Source of the DNA: Cycloclasticus sp.
GTDB taxonomy: Bacteria > Pseudomonadota > Gammaproteobacteria > Methylococcales > Cycloclasticaceae
Reading direction: 5' to 3'
DNA length: 45,669 bases
Assembly: GCA_012959695.1 (NCBI GenBank)
Contig: DUCS01000003.1
Span: 1-45,669, forward strand
A program made the translations under genes and the position numbers. Shown piece after piece: positions 18,163 to 27,690 of the stretch; the first letter of the stretch is position 1, and each line of letters opens with the position of its first letter. The notes under the pieces were generated by a model, which saw only the letters and a program-made list of their open reading frames with translations, made no database searches and had not been told where the DNA came from.

Positions 18163-18976
18163 CGAGAACCAAGAGAAAAAGGCAAGTTCTATGAACTTTC
18201 TAGCGCTGTCAAATGATAGTACGGCTAAAACATTTATTATGGCGATATTGGTTTGCTTAGTTTGCGCGATCTTTGTATCCGTTTCAGCAGTGGCATTAAA
18301 GCCATTACAGATACTTAATAAAGAACTAGATAAGAAAAAGAATATTCTTCAAGTGGCGGGCCTTTATCAAGAAGGGACTGATATTGAAGCGGCTTTTTCT
18401 AAAATCGAAATTAAACTCATTGACCTGGCAACGGGTGAATACACAACGGAGTTAGACGCAGCTAAGTACGATGATAGAAAGGCTGCTAGAGACCCTGCGT
18501 TGAATGTGAAAATTCCGAAAGCTAAAGACTTGGGTAATATTAGAATGCGCCCAAAAGTGATGCCTGTTTATCAAGTGAAAGACGGCGATAAAGTCATTCA
18601 ACTGATTCTCCCCGTAAATGGTTATGGCCTATGGTCAACCTTGTACGGTTTTCTTGCTGTTGAAGCAGACGGACAAACCATTGTGGGTTTAAGTTACTAC
18701 GAGCACGCTGAAACACCGGGTTTAGGTGGTGAAGTTGATAACCCAAAGTGGAAAAAATTGTGGTCAGGTAAAAAGGTGTACGACACAGATGGCAACGTTG
18801 CCATTGAAGTCGTAAAGGGTTCAGTTGTTCGCGGATCACGCGGTGAAGAGTATAAAGTTGATGGATTGGCTGGAGCCACCCTAACAAGTCGCGGTGTCAG
18901 TAATATGCTGCAGTATTGGATGGGTGAAGAAGGCTATCAAAAGTATCTGACTAAAATTCAGGCAAACGGAGTATAG
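18155..18976 (+). CDS. nqrC: Na+-translocating NADH:quinone reductase subunit C
   Basis: A 273-residue protein with one N-terminal membrane anchor (residues about 25-48) and a periplasmic flavin domain. The covalent FMN attachment motif is GLAGATLTS, with Thr242 as the likely site. An in-frame start 48 bases further upstream would overlap nqrB by 56 bases. The ATG at 18155 is preferred because it has an AAGGGAG ribosome-binding site and overlaps the nqrB stop by only 8 bases. NqrC passes electrons to NqrB. The nqrD ATG follows 1 base after the stop. Confidence 0.94.
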   Translation: MPNENQEKKASSMNFLALSNDSTAKTFIMAILVCLVCAIFVSVSAVALKPLQILNKELDKKKNILQVAGLYQEGTDIEAAFSKIEIKLIDLATGEYTTELDAAKYDDRKAARDPALNVKIPKAKDLGNIRMRPKVMPVYQVKDGDKVIQLILPVNGYGLWSTLYGFLAVEADGQTIVGLSYYEHAETPGLGGEVDNPKWKKLWSGKKVYDTDGNVAIEVVKGSVVRGSRGEEYKVDGLAGATLTSRGVSNMLQYWMGEEGYQKYLTKIQANGV

Positions 18977-18977
18977 A

Positions 18978-19640
18978 ATGAGTAGCGAATCAAAAAAAAT
19001 CATATTAGACCCGTTAATTGATAACAACCCCATTGGCCTACAAATACTGGGTATTTGTTCTGCGTTAGCAGTAACAACAAACCTCGGCACAGCATTGGTT
19101 ATGTCATTAGCTTTAACATCTGTAACAGCCTTTTCAAACCTATCAATCAGCATGATTCGAAATCACGTGCCAAGTGCGATTCGAATTATTGTACAAATGA
19201 CCATTATTGCTTCGTTAGTTATCGTGGTGGATCAAGTGTTAAAAGCCTATGTGTATGACTTAAGTAAGCAGCTGTCGGTATTCGTTGGTTTAATCATTAC
19301 CAACTGTATCGTGATGGGTCGCGCCGAAGCATTCGCAATGAAGAACCCACCAGGCATTAGCTTTCTAGATGGCATTGGTAATGGCTTGGGGTATTCAATT
19401 GTATTGATTTTTGTCGGTGTTTTCAGGGAACTATTTGGTTCTGGCAAGTTATTCGGCATTGAAATTTTATCCACAGTCAACGAGGGGGGCTGGTATGTGC
19501 CCAATGGTTTAATGTTATTGCCGCCGAGCGCCTTCTTTATTATTGGTTTGATGATTTGGGGAATACGTGCGATGCGCCCTGCACAGGTTGAAGAGCCTGA
19601 CTTTAAGATTAAAGACGTTAACGGAACGGAGGTCGCGTAA
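18978..19640 (+). CDS. nqrD: Na+-translocating NADH:quinone reductase subunit D
   Basis: A 220-residue integral membrane protein with six predicted helices, matching NqrD. Conserved stretches include [17 protein letters not shown] at the first helix, [18 protein letters not shown], and [14 protein letters not shown]. The paired cysteine-containing helices of NqrD and NqrE bind an intramembrane iron centre; here the candidate residues are the Cys in LGICSAL and the Cys in ITNCIVMGR. The gene starts directly after nqrC and shares one base with nqrE at its 3' end. Homology to RnfA/RnfE exists, but the order with nqrA, B and C leaves no doubt. Confidence 0.95.
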   Translation: MSSESKKIILDPLIDNNPIGLQILGICSALAVTTNLGTALVMSLALTSVTAFSNLSISMIRNHVPSAIRIIVQMTIIASLVIVVDQVLKAYVYDLSKQLSVFVGLIITNCIVMGRAEAFAMKNPPGISFLDGIGNGLGYSIVLIFVGVFRELFGSGKLFGIEILSTVNEGGWYVPNGLMLLPPSAFFIIGLMIWGIRAMRPAQVEEPDFKIKDVNGTEVA

Positions 19641-20248
19641 TGGAAGCGTATTTGAGTTTATTTATTAAAGCGGTTTTTGTAGAAAACTTAGCGTTGGCCT
19701 TTTTCTTAGGCATGTGTACGTTTTTGGCGGTGTCCAAAAAAGTATCGACAGCAATGGGCTTGGGCGTAGCGGTTATAGTCGTTCAAGGCCTTACCATGCC
19801 CATTAACAATGTTTTATACCACGGGCTATTGAAAGATGGTGCGTTAGCTTGGGCGGGTATGCCAGAAGTCGATTTATCCTTTTTAGGGTTAATCGTTTAT
19901 ATCGGTGTGATTGCCGCGTCGGTTCAAATTCTTGAGATGGCGTTGGATAAATTTGCACCTGCCTTGTACAACGCGCTGGGTGTGTTCTTGCCGTTAATTA
20001 CGGTGAATTGCGCTATTTTAGGTGGTTCGTTATTTATGGTCGAGCGTGACTACGGCTTTGGTGAAAGTGTGGTGTTCGGTTTAGGCAGTGGCTTAGGTTG
20101 GGCGCTAGCGATTACCGCTATTGCAGGTATTAGAGAAAAGCTGAAATACGCCGATGTGCCCGATGGTTTACAGGGCTTAGGTATTACGTTTATCACCGCC
20201 GGCTTAATGGCGATGGCCTTTATGGCCTTCTCAGGCATTCAACTGTAA
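19640..20248 (+). CDS. nqrE: Na+-translocating NADH:quinone reductase subunit E
   Basis: A 202-residue membrane protein with six helices, a topological mirror of NqrD. The motifs [15 protein letters not shown] near residue 20 and [13 protein letters not shown] near residue 114 carry the cysteines expected to share the intramembrane iron centre with NqrD. It is part of the sodium channel core. The gene overlaps the last base of nqrD and is followed 13 bases later by nqrF, with a TAGGAAC ribosome-binding site between. NqrM, encoded downstream, is thought to supply the iron. Confidence 0.95.
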   Translation: MEAYLSLFIKAVFVENLALAFFLGMCTFLAVSKKVSTAMGLGVAVIVVQGLTMPINNVLYHGLLKDGALAWAGMPEVDLSFLGLIVYIGVIAASVQILEMALDKFAPALYNALGVFLPLITVNCAILGGSLFMVERDYGFGESVVFGLGSGLGWALAITAIAGIREKLKYADVPDGLQGLGITFITAGLMAMAFMAFSGIQL

Positions 20249-20261
20249 TTAGGAACTCAGT

Positions 20262-21485
20262 ATGTTAGAAATCGGTTTAGGAATTGCGTTTTTCACGGGT
20301 ATTATTTTAATACTTGTTATTATCATTTTGGCGGCCAAGTCTAAGTTGGTTGCGGCGGGTAATGTAAAAGTTCTAATTAATGGTGAAAAAGAAGTATTTG
20401 CCCCTGTTGGTAGCAAGTTATTAGGTGCTTTAGCTGACGCGCAATTATTTGTGCCATCAGCGTGCGGTGGCGGTGGAACTTGTGGCCAATGTAAAGTGCG
20501 TGTGCAAGAAGGTGGTGGCGCGATGCTGCCAACAGAAGGTACGCATATTAACAAAGGTCAGCAACGTGACGGCGAACGTTTATCGTGCCAATTAACCGTT
20601 AAACAAGACATGAAAATCACCGTGCCTGAAGAGGTATTCGGTGTTAAAAAATGGCAGTGTAAGGTTAAGTCTAACCACAACGTTGCAACATTTATTAAAG
20701 AGCTAGTTTTAGAGCTACCCGAGGGTGAAGATGTGGGTTTCCGCGCGGGTGGCTATATTCAAATTGAATGCCCCCCTCACGTGGTTGATTACAAAGACTT
20801 TGACATTGAAGAAGAATACCGCGGTGATTGGGATCACTTTAATGTGTGGCGTTACAAATCAACCGTAGACGAAGATGTTCTTCGTGCGTATTCCATGGCG
20901 AGTTACCCCGAAGAAGAAGGCATTATCATGCTGAATGTGCGTATCGCTTCGCCTCCTCCAGGTGGCCCAGATGGTATACCACCGGGCAAAATGTCGTCCT
21001 ATATCTTTAATTTAAAACCCGGTGATGAAGTCACTATCTCAGGTCCATATGGCGAGTTCTTTGCCAAAGAGACAAAAGCAGAAATGGTCTTTATCGGTGG
21101 TGGTGCAGGTATGGCGCCAATGCGTTCACATATCTTTGATCAGTTACGTCGGCTTAAAACAGATCGCAAAATTACCTTCTGGTATGGCTCTAGAAGTTTA
21201 AAAGAAATGTTCTACGTTGAAGATTTCGATATGCTGGCGAAAGAAAATGATAATTTTGAATGGTATGTTGCACTATCAGATCCACAACCAGAAGATAACT
21301 GGGAAGGGTTAACAGGCTTTATTCATGAGGTGATTTTAGAACAATCCTTAAAAGATCACCCAGCACCAGAAGATTGCGAATTTTACATGTGTGGGCCGCC
21401 CATGATGAACGCCGCGGTTATCAAGATGCTTCAAGACTTAGGTGTTGAAGATGAAAATATCATGCTTGATGATTTTGGTGGTTAA
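20262..21485 (+). CDS. nqrF: Na+-translocating NADH:quinone reductase subunit F
   Basis: A 407-residue NADH dehydrogenase subunit. An N-terminal membrane anchor (residues about 3-25) precedes a plant-type [2Fe-2S] domain with ligands Cys68, Cys74, Cys77 and Cys109, followed by an FAD domain (RAYSMASYP) and an NADH domain ([12 protein letters not shown] and CGPPMM). It oxidises NADH and passes electrons through FAD and the iron-sulfur cluster to NqrC. It is the last structural gene; apbE starts on the base after its stop. This is also the only ferredoxin-reductase-like flavoprotein in the window, but it belongs to the Nqr complex and not to the toluene monooxygenase. Confidence 0.96.
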   Translation: MLEIGLGIAFFTGIILILVIIILAAKSKLVAAGNVKVLINGEKEVFAPVGSKLLGALADAQLFVPSACGGGGTCGQCKVRVQEGGGAMLPTEGTHINKGQQRDGERLSCQLTVKQDMKITVPEEVFGVKKWQCKVKSNHNVATFIKELVLELPEGEDVGFRAGGYIQIECPPHVVDYKDFDIEEEYRGDWDHFNVWRYKSTVDEDVLRAYSMASYPEEEGIIMLNVRIASPPPGGPDGIPPGKMSSYIFNLKPGDEVTISGPYGEFFAKETKAEMVFIGGGAGMAPMRSHIFDQLRRLKTDRKITFWYGSRSLKEMFYVEDFDMLAKENDNFEWYVALSDPQPEDNWEGLTGFIHEVILEQSLKDHPAPEDCEFYMCGPPMMNAAVIKMLQDLGVEDENIMLDDFGG

Positions 21486-22538
21486 TTGAATCTGTTTAAA
21501 CGACCCGTTAAAAGCGTAAAGTTTTTAACGGGTTTTTTTATATTCATTGCGCTACTGGTGGGCTGTGAAGCACCCGTTCCTCCTTCTGTCCTTTTTAAAG
21601 GCGAGACGATGGGCACCAGTTATCACGTGACGTTATCCAGTATCGTTTCGGCAAGCGACAGCGAATTGCTTCAAAAAGACATAGATCAGTTGCTGTTGGA
21701 TATAAATCAGTCTTTTTCAACGTATATTAAGTCCTCTGAAATATCTGAGCTTAATCGCTATACCGGCTCAGAAGGGCAGACCAAATCAAAAGAATTTATA
21801 AGCCTGTTAGACGAAGCGTTACGGATTAGTCATATAACGCAAGGCGCTTATGATATTACCATTGGCCCGTTAGTAAATTTATGGGGCTTTGGACCAGAAT
21901 TTAAAGCTGATGACGTGCCGAGTAGTGTCGAGATAACGAAAGCCCTAGAAAAAGTGGGTCATAAGAACATCGTTATCAACAGAAATACGAATCAAGTTAA
22001 GAAGCTAAACCCAGACATTTATTTAGATTTTTCATCGATAGCCAAAGGCTATGGTGTAGATAAAGTGGCGGAGTTAGTCGAGTCAAATGGCTTCACCGAT
22101 TATATGGTTGAGATTGGTGGTGAAATGCGGGTTCGAGGCGTGAACCCTCAAGGTAATCATTGGCGAGTAGCGGTAGAGAAACCAGACGCATCTACGCGTT
22201 CAATTTATAAGATAATCAATGTAACAAACATTGCGATTGCCACCTCAGGTGATTATCGTAATTTTTTTGAAATAGGTGGGGTTAAATTTTCTCATACCAT
22301 CGACCCAAATACAGGGCGACCCGTTCAACACAATTTGGCATCGGTAACCGTGCTAGATAAAAACAGCATGACGGCGGACGCATGGGCAACGGCTTTTATG
22401 GTGTTAGGCAGCAAAAAGGGGTACGATTTAGCGATGGAAAATAACTTAGCTGTTTTATTCCTTATACAGGAAGGCGACAGCATTAAAGACATGGCTACAC
22501 CTCGCTTTGAAGCGATTATTAAGGAACAGGCATTATGA
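21486..22538 (+). CDS. apbE: FAD:protein FMN transferase, lipoprotein
   Basis: A 350-residue lipoprotein. The N-terminal signal ends in the lipobox LLVGC with Cys27 as the lipid attachment site. The ApbE domain follows, with [22 protein letters not shown] and the [12 protein letters not shown] and [10 protein letters not shown] motifs. The enzyme attaches FMN to threonines of NqrB and NqrC in the periplasm, so its place straight after nqrF is functional. The start is TTG, adjacent to the nqrF stop; it is chosen because it gives a full signal peptide. The end overlaps nqrM by 4 bases. Confidence 0.94.
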   Translation: MNLFKRPVKSVKFLTGFFIFIALLVGCEAPVPPSVLFKGETMGTSYHVTLSSIVSASDSELLQKDIDQLLLDINQSFSTYIKSSEISELNRYTGSEGQTKSKEFISLLDEALRISHITQGAYDITIGPLVNLWGFGPEFKADDVPSSVEITKALEKVGHKNIVINRNTNQVKKLNPDIYLDFSSIAKGYGVDKVAELVESNGFTDYMVEIGGEMRVRGVNPQGNHWRVAVEKPDASTRSIYKIINVTNIAIATSGDYRNFFEIGGVKFSHTIDPNTGRPVQHNLASVTVLDKNSMTADAWATAFMVLGSKKGYDLAMENNLAVLFLIQEGDSIKDMATPRFEAIIKEQAL

Positions 22539-22732
22539 ATACATTTTTGGTGACATTCTTGGTTTTTATACTATTCGTTGCAGCCATGGCTGTTGGGGTT
22601 ATATTTAGTAACAGAAAAATCAAAGGCAGCTGTGGTGGCTTAAATAATGTGGATGGTTTGGAAGGTGATTGCTTGCTGTGCAGTAATAAAACGTGCGAAA
22701 AAAAGAAGGTCGTGTTGAGCGAAGCTTCTTAG
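22535..22732 (+). CDS. nqrM: Na+-NQR maturation protein NqrM
   Basis: A 65-residue protein with one N-terminal transmembrane helix (residues about 3-25) and a cysteine-rich tail with the pattern CGGLNN, then CLLCSNKTC. This matches the NqrM (formerly DUF539) family, reported to deliver iron to the NqrD/NqrE intramembrane centre. It overlaps apbE by 4 bases (ATGA). With nqrABCDEF and apbE upstream, the structural and known maturation genes of the complex are all present in one run. Confidence 0.93.
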   Translation: MNTFLVTFLVFILFVAAMAVGVIFSNRKIKGSCGGLNNVDGLEGDCLLCSNKTCEKKKVVLSEAS

Positions 22733-22772
22733 TAATTTCAATAAAGGATAACTTAACTTCATAGGGGAATAT

Positions 22773-23174
22773 ATGCTGAAGTCAGTATTGATTAAAGAGT
22801 TTATGGCGACAAATTTATCAACGTTTGCGCCAGATATGGAAATATCCGCAGCGATTCAGTTTTTGAATACGCATAAGATCTCTGGTGCACCGGTTGTTGA
22901 TGATCGTGGAAACCTGGTTGGGATGTTGTCAGAAAAAGATTGTCTACAAGTAGCGCTTCAATCAACGTATTACGAAGATTGGGTTGGTGGCGTGGTGTCT
23001 GAATACATGACAGCGGATGTTGAAACGGTGCCGGATACTGCCAGTGTCGTTGACTTGGCTGACAAGTTTCTAAAATCAGCCTATAAACGCTACCCAGTAC
23101 TTAATGAGGAAGGCGACTTAGTGGGTCAAATCAGTCGAAGTGACGTGCTTAGAGCGTTAGATAAGCTTTGGTAA
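22773..23174 (+). CDS. Two-CBS-domain protein
   Basis: A 133-residue soluble protein consisting of two CBS domains in tandem. The first contains HKISGAPVVDDRGNLVGMLSEKD (split around residue 34-56) and the second has YKRYPVLNEEGDLVGQISRSD. Such pairs form a Bateman module that binds adenine nucleotides. No catalytic domain is attached, so a regulatory or sensory role is likely, but the target is unknown. It starts 40 bases after nqrM with a GGGGA site and ends 3 bases before the exonuclease I gene, so it may be cotranscribed with either. Confidence 0.85.
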   Translation: MLKSVLIKEFMATNLSTFAPDMEISAAIQFLNTHKISGAPVVDDRGNLVGMLSEKDCLQVALQSTYYEDWVGGVVSEYMTADVETVPDTASVVDLADKFLKSAYKRYPVLNEEGDLVGQISRSDVLRALDKLW

Positions 23175-23177
23175 CCC

Positions 23178-24623
23178 TTGGCTGACACATTCTATTGGTA
23201 CGATTACGAAACCACAGGCATTGACCCGGCTCGAGACCGTGTTGTTCAATTCGCTGGTATTCGCACCGATATAAACTTTAATCAAATTGCAGACCCCGAT
23301 GTTTTTTACTGCAAATTACATGATGATATCTTGCCTCACCCAGAGGCCTGTCTAATTACAGGTATTTCACCTCAACTGGCCAATGAAAAGGGCTTGTTAG
23401 AGTGTGAATTTATTGAACGCATACATCAGCAGTTTAGTACCCCACAAACTTGTGTTGTTGGTTATAACAGCATCCGTTTTGATGACGAATTCACCCGTAA
23501 TCTTTTGTATAGAAATTTCTTTGATCCCTATGCTCGGGAGTGGAAATCGGGTAATTCACGGTGGGATTTAATTGATGTCGTACGTTTAACTCACGCCTTA
23601 CGTCCTGACGGCATTAACTGGCCAACACGAGAAGATGGCTCAACAAGCTTTAGGTTAGAGGAACTAACAAAGGCCAACGGCATATCTCACGAATCAGCGC
23701 ATGATGCCTTGTCGGATGTAGTGGCAACCATTGCATTAGCGAAACTAATTAAACAAAAGCAGCCAAAACTTTATAGCTGGGGCTTAGGCTTACGTGATAA
23801 GAAGAAGGCCGCAGAGAGCCTAGATTTAATTAACAATACCGCTGTGGTACACGTATCGAGTAAGTATTTAGCCAGTAAAGATTGCTTAGGTATTGTGATG
23901 CCGATAGCGAAACACCCTGTTAACAATAATGGCGTGATTGTTTTTGATTTAACCTCTGACCCACAAACGCTCATTGACTTATCTGCAGAAGATATTCATA
24001 AACGCTTATATACAGCAACGGCCGATTTAGCTGAAGGTGAACCGCGCATTGGACTTAAAACCGTGCACATTAATAAATCGCCAATGCTAGCTCCATTGAA
24101 TACGTTGACAGACGCGATTAGAGATAAATTGAACATTGATCTAGATGCGTGCGAAGAAAATAGGCAGCGTATTTTAAAGGCGGATGTTGCCGATAAGTTA
24201 TCAAAAGTTTTTAGCATTAACGAATTTGAAACAGTCACTGATCCAGACTTGATGTTATACGGCGGTGGGTTCTTTAGTCATGCAGACGCACGAAACATGG
24301 CTCAAATTCGGGGTTGCGATAAAGATCAATTGGCAGCACTCGATTTGCCGTTTGAAGATGAACGGTTAGATGAAATGTTATTTAGGTACAGGGCGCGCAA
24401 CTACCCAGAAAGCCTAAGCGACGCAGAGCAGGCACGTCGACAGAATTATCGGCATGAATCCCTGACAAAACAATACAGCGATGGTCAGTTGAGCTTAATG
24501 AGTTATTTTGAAAGGCTTGACGAATTAATCTCTGAAGAGCAGTGGAATGACGAGCAACAGCAATTATTGGAAGATTTGATTAAGTATGGTGAAGTGCTGG
24601 CAGAAAGTGTCGGTGGCGTATAA
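23178..24623 (+). CDS. sbcB: Exodeoxyribonuclease I
   Basis: A 481-residue exonuclease I, the usual length. The N-terminal DEDDh nuclease motifs are YDYETTG near residue 7, GYNSIRFDDEF near residue 94, and HDALSDVVAT near residue 176. The SH3-like and C-terminal exonuclease I domains follow. It degrades single-stranded DNA from 3' to 5' and acts in recombination and mismatch repair. The start is TTG, 3 bases after the preceding stop, and the protein begins at the expected point relative to E. coli ExoI. About 270 bases of noncoding DNA with no clear feature follow. Confidence 0.94.
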   Translation: MADTFYWYDYETTGIDPARDRVVQFAGIRTDINFNQIADPDVFYCKLHDDILPHPEACLITGISPQLANEKGLLECEFIERIHQQFSTPQTCVVGYNSIRFDDEFTRNLLYRNFFDPYAREWKSGNSRWDLIDVVRLTHALRPDGINWPTREDGSTSFRLEELTKANGISHESAHDALSDVVATIALAKLIKQKQPKLYSWGLGLRDKKKAAESLDLINNTAVVHVSSKYLASKDCLGIVMPIAKHPVNNNGVIVFDLTSDPQTLIDLSAEDIHKRLYTATADLAEGEPRIGLKTVHINKSPMLAPLNTLTDAIRDKLNIDLDACEENRQRILKADVADKLSKVFSINEFETVTDPDLMLYGGGFFSHADARNMAQIRGCDKDQLAALDLPFEDERLDEMLFRYRARNYPESLSDAEQARRQNYRHESLTKQYSDGQLSLMSYFERLDELISEEQWNDEQQQLLEDLIKYGEVLAESVGGV

Positions 24624-24896
24624 AAAATCCTGTTATTACCGCAAACCTAATCAGCGCTAATATGGGTGAGGGATAGAGAAAAGTCCTATTAAAACAGTCG
24701 GTGGTTTTGGGTGGTCAATAAGTACACTTAGAGAATGTTCAATATTAAACGCAGCATTTAAAGTCAATGTGTTGTTGTTTCTGTGTTTAGAGTGACACAT
24801 AGCTGCTTATAAAGTCATTAAGCACTCAGCAGTTGTTTAGAATTGTTATAGAATGCGCTAACCCACAGTATATTAATCAATGAATAAGGAATAATG

Positions 24897-25187
24897 ATGG
24901 CTGAAACAGTTGAAGAGTTAACCGTTAGTTACACCGATGGCGGTATTGAAACAGTAAAAGAGCTCGATAAAATCGTGCTGACAAAAGGCGCTTGGGCAAC
25001 CATTATTTATAAACATCAAGATTGGAATCGTACGAAAGAAGAGTACGGGCCAGATAAATACACCATTCGCCGTTATCAAAAACGAAATGGTGAATACCAA
25101 CAAAAGTCTAAATTCAATATTTCTAGCGCTGCTCAAGCAGAAGGGATTATTGCAGCCCTACAAGGCTGGATTAAAGAAGCGAAGTAA
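24897..25187 (+). CDS. Conserved hypothetical protein
   Basis: A 96-residue soluble protein (97 if the adjacent ATG at 24894 is used). I recognise the pattern as a conserved protein without known function: LDKIVLTKGAWATIIYKH, then YTIRRYQKRNGEYQQKSKFN, and a closing helix. There are no cysteines, membrane segments or known catalytic motifs. AAGGA lies 7 bases before the second ATG, which favours the start given. The last 17 bases overlap the 3' end of the convergent diguanylate cyclase gene. It appears to be expressed alone after a 270-base gap. Confidence 0.75.
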   Translation: MAETVEELTVSYTDGGIETVKELDKIVLTKGAWATIIYKHQDWNRTKEEYGPDKYTIRRYQKRNGEYQQKSKFNISSAAQAEGIIAALQGWIKEAK

Positions 25188-26364
25188 TATTAGATACGTT
25201 TGATTTTTTCTGGGAAGAGTCGTAGTTACACACTCTATTACGTCCTTTTTGTTTAGCTGTGTATAAGGCAGCATCGGCTCGACGGATAACCTCATCCGTG
25301 GTTATATCTGCATTACCAATGGCACTACCAGCACTGATAGAGAGTGATATTTTTTCTCCCGATGCAGACATGATGGTTTTGCGTTCAACGGCGTAGCGAA
25401 TTCTTTCTAATATCTTTTTGGCTTCTATCGCTGAATCATTGCGCATTAAAATGATGAATTCGTCTCCGCCCAATCTAGCAGCTAAATCTTCGGTTCGAAG
25501 GTTGCTAGTAATAATGGCGCTGATATCGATGAGCGCTTTATCGCCAATATGATGACCGTTTTGATCATTTATTAGTTTAAAGTAATCGACGTCGATGATC
25601 CCAATGGCGAACTTTTCGCCTGTACGTTGACAATAAGCAAATTCCCTTTCATAGGCATCATAAAAGGCCCTTCGGTTAGGCATTTTGGTCAAGGAATCGT
25701 TATAGGCTAAGTTGGTGAGTTCATCTTGCATTAACTTGCTTTTCTGGCGATATCGCTGAAAACGACCAAGCACCATAGCGCAGTATGTCCAAAACGCTAG
25801 ATAAAGGAGGGTAAGGGATACTTCACTGTCGAAGAGTAAAGGTTCGCCGTTCAATATGGATAGCCTTGTGGTAATAATATATCCCAATGCCATAATACCG
25901 TTCAGAACCATCGCCTCACGAAAGTTAAATAAACCAGCACCAAATAATAAGACGGTAATCCACCAACCGATAACCAGTGGTCTAAGTTCGGGTGCGAGAT
26001 AGACAAAGATACAAATTTGTATACTGGCTATAGCAGCGGGTGTTAGTAAAAAGTGAGGGTCGAATGTTAGCCATTTATCCAATTGATAATGTATGGCCAG
26101 CCATAAAGAGCCCCAAATTAGAAACGTTGATGCTAAGCTGATATACCAATTAATCCAGGGTACTGGAAATGGCTCGGTATCTATGAAAGGAAGGGTGGCG
26201 AGTATTAGAAGAAAAAATCCAGCTGCAGCACGTAACATTGAAAACTTCTTAATTTGACGTTTTCTATTTTCTGAGCGCGAGACAGGGCCACAAATATCGT
26301 GTGAATCAACGATAGGTTGACTGACATCTGTATTCTCTAATGAATTCTGCTTGTCATATTTCAT
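25171..26364 (-). CDS. Membrane diguanylate cyclase (GGDEF)
   Basis: A 397-residue protein. Residues about 45-200 contain roughly five or six transmembrane segments and no recognised ligand domain. A short linker leads to a C-terminal GGDEF domain. The signature GGDEF is at 299-303 with an inhibitory-site RxxD (RTED) five residues earlier, so the enzyme should make cyclic di-GMP and be product-inhibited. DxD and DNxG-like features (DVDYFKLIND) are intact. The signal sensed is unknown. A PilZ protein encoded at 45158-45457 is a possible receptor, but nothing links the two. The 3' end overlaps the convergent gene by 17 bases. Confidence 0.93.
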   Translation of the reverse strand: MKYDKQNSLENTDVSQPIVDSHDICGPVSRSENRKRQIKKFSMLRAAAGFFLLILATLPFIDTEPFPVPWINWYISLASTFLIWGSLWLAIHYQLDKWLTFDPHFLLTPAAIASIQICIFVYLAPELRPLVIGWWITVLLFGAGLFNFREAMVLNGIMALGYIITTRLSILNGEPLLFDSEVSLTLLYLAFWTYCAMVLGRFQRYRQKSKLMQDELTNLAYNDSLTKMPNRRAFYDAYEREFAYCQRTGEKFAIGIIDVDYFKLINDQNGHHIGDKALIDISAIITSNLRTEDLAARLGGDEFIILMRNDSAIEAKKILERIRYAVERKTIMSASGEKISLSISAGSAIGNADITTDEVIRRADAALYTAKQKGRNRVCNYDSSQKKSNVSNITSLL

Positions 26365-26632
26365 GCGCTAACGACTTGCTATTAATAATAAATATGCAAT
26401 GTGTGTTCGTCGTTCCTTGATGAAGTACATGCGGATTAGTAACGAAAATACACTGATAGGCATAGGTTTGCAAATAACGTGAGTCAAATAATGAATGGGT
26501 TAACCGCTAATAAGTGAACTAAATATGGTGAATAGTGGTCAATAAGCTGTTAATCCCAAAAGTATTATATTTTGTCACGAGCCTAAATGCTTTGTGGGAT
26601 AGAATAGACAACATAATAAGGAGAGTCTCAGA

Positions 26633-27169
26633 ATGTTTAATCACCTGTTGCATATAGCATCATTTCAATCAAATACAAAGAATTTTAAGGGCGCGGCATG
26701 GGCGGTAATTGTTTTCGCGTTGTGTTTTATAGCGGTACAAGGTTACGCCCTTAGTTTTTCGCCAGGTAATGAATTGATAAGGATGATGGTTGCTAGTTTC
26801 TTGAAAATACTAACCATCGGCGTATTACTTTATATGTGGATAAAATCGGTAGGGCAAGGTGACCATTTCGCTTCAACCTTCCTCGTGATTATTTTGACGT
26901 CTTTTCTTACAGAGTTAGTCAAATTCCCAATGTCTACGATGGTTAGGGAAACTAAAGTGGTAGGTGATGTGATGATGGGGGTTGTATATTCACTACCAAT
27001 TTGGGCGGTTGTCGTTTGGCAATATAGCGTTTGGTACTACGTTTTAAAGTCGGTGTCGGACAGAGCAAAAAGCGAAATTATCACGGTAATGATCGTGTTG
27101 ATTATGGTGTCAGAAGTTGTAGGCTCGGTGTTGAGTAAAATTGGTTCGCCTGTAGAAGGGCTAGCTTAA
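26633..27169 (+). CDS. Unassigned four-helix membrane protein upstream of zapG
   Basis: A 178-residue protein I do not recognise. It has about four hydrophobic segments, near residues 22-42, 50-68, 82-97 and 115-135, plus a fifth near the C-terminus at 148-166. There are no cysteines or known motifs apart from a short charged loop (MVRETKVVGD). The ribosome-binding site AAGGAGAG is strong. Its stop codon touches the start of the zapG-like gene, so the two are translationally coupled and probably work at the membrane together. The 268-base gap upstream shows no gene or terminator. Confidence 0.7.
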   Translation: MFNHLLHIASFQSNTKNFKGAAWAVIVFALCFIAVQGYALSFSPGNELIRMMVASFLKILTIGVLLYMWIKSVGQGDHFASTFLVIILTSFLTELVKFPMSTMVRETKVVGDVMMGVVYSLPIWAVVVWQYSVWYYVLKSVSDRAKSEIITVMIVLIMVSEVVGSVLSKIGSPVEGLA

Positions 27170-27649
27170 ATGGCAATAGATATGATGTTAGGTTTAATCG
27201 TCGGAATAATTGTTGGTTTTGCTTTGTTTTACGCGTTCAGCAAGTTCGACAAAAGCGGTGATTCGTCAAGGATTAAAGAATTAGAGGCTGAACACCAGCA
27301 ATACCGTAAAAAAGTAGACGACCACTTTGTTAATACGGCGGTATTATTTAAAGGTTTAACTGAACAGTACCGTGATGTGTATCGTCATATTGCATCCGGT
27401 GCCGGTGACTTATGCTCAGAAGAAGCAAAAGCCGTACAAATAGATTTAGAAGAGACGGCTTTGTTGGCTCAGCCTGATGCAGAAGTTGAGGTAGCTGAGG
27501 TAGCGGCCGAAGAAGTCACTGAGGCTGACAAAAAATTTGTAGCAAAAGCGGTTGTAGATGAAGATGACGTACCGCTTGCCAGTGAAGTGGAAATGCCAGC
27601 AGAACTTGCAGAAAAGTTAAAAAATCAAGCGGCAGATAAAAAAAACTAA
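27170..27649 (+). CDS. zapG: ZapG/YhcB family (DUF1043) cell-envelope protein
   Basis: A 159-residue protein with a single N-terminal transmembrane helix (residues about 5-24), a coiled-coil-like region, and the family core HQQYRKKVDDHFVNTA followed by LFKGLTEQYRDVYRH. The C-terminal third is acidic and low in complexity, as in other members. The family coordinates cell division and envelope growth in E. coli (YhcB). The gene begins on the base after the previous stop. The GDLCSEE segment after the core is also typical. Confidence 0.88.
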   Translation: MAIDMMLGLIVGIIVGFALFYAFSKFDKSGDSSRIKELEAEHQQYRKKVDDHFVNTAVLFKGLTEQYRDVYRHIASGAGDLCSEEAKAVQIDLEETALLAQPDAEVEVAEVAAEEVTEADKKFVAKAVVDEDDVPLASEVEMPAELAEKLKNQAADKKN

Positions 27650-27690
27650 GTTCTTATTCTTTTCTATAGACTGTTTGGTCAAAGTTTCTT

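Noticed and set aside
20262-21485. The flavoprotein with a [2Fe-2S] domain as the missing toluene-monooxygenase reductase
   Set aside because: It has an N-terminal membrane anchor and the NqrF sequence pattern, and sits at the end of nqrABCDE; it is the Nqr NADH subunit.
24624-24893. Possible small RNA or promoter region between sbcB and the conserved hypothetical
   Set aside because: TAGAAT at 24849-24854 has no good partner at proper spacing, and no stable hairpin with a T run was seen, so nothing was called.
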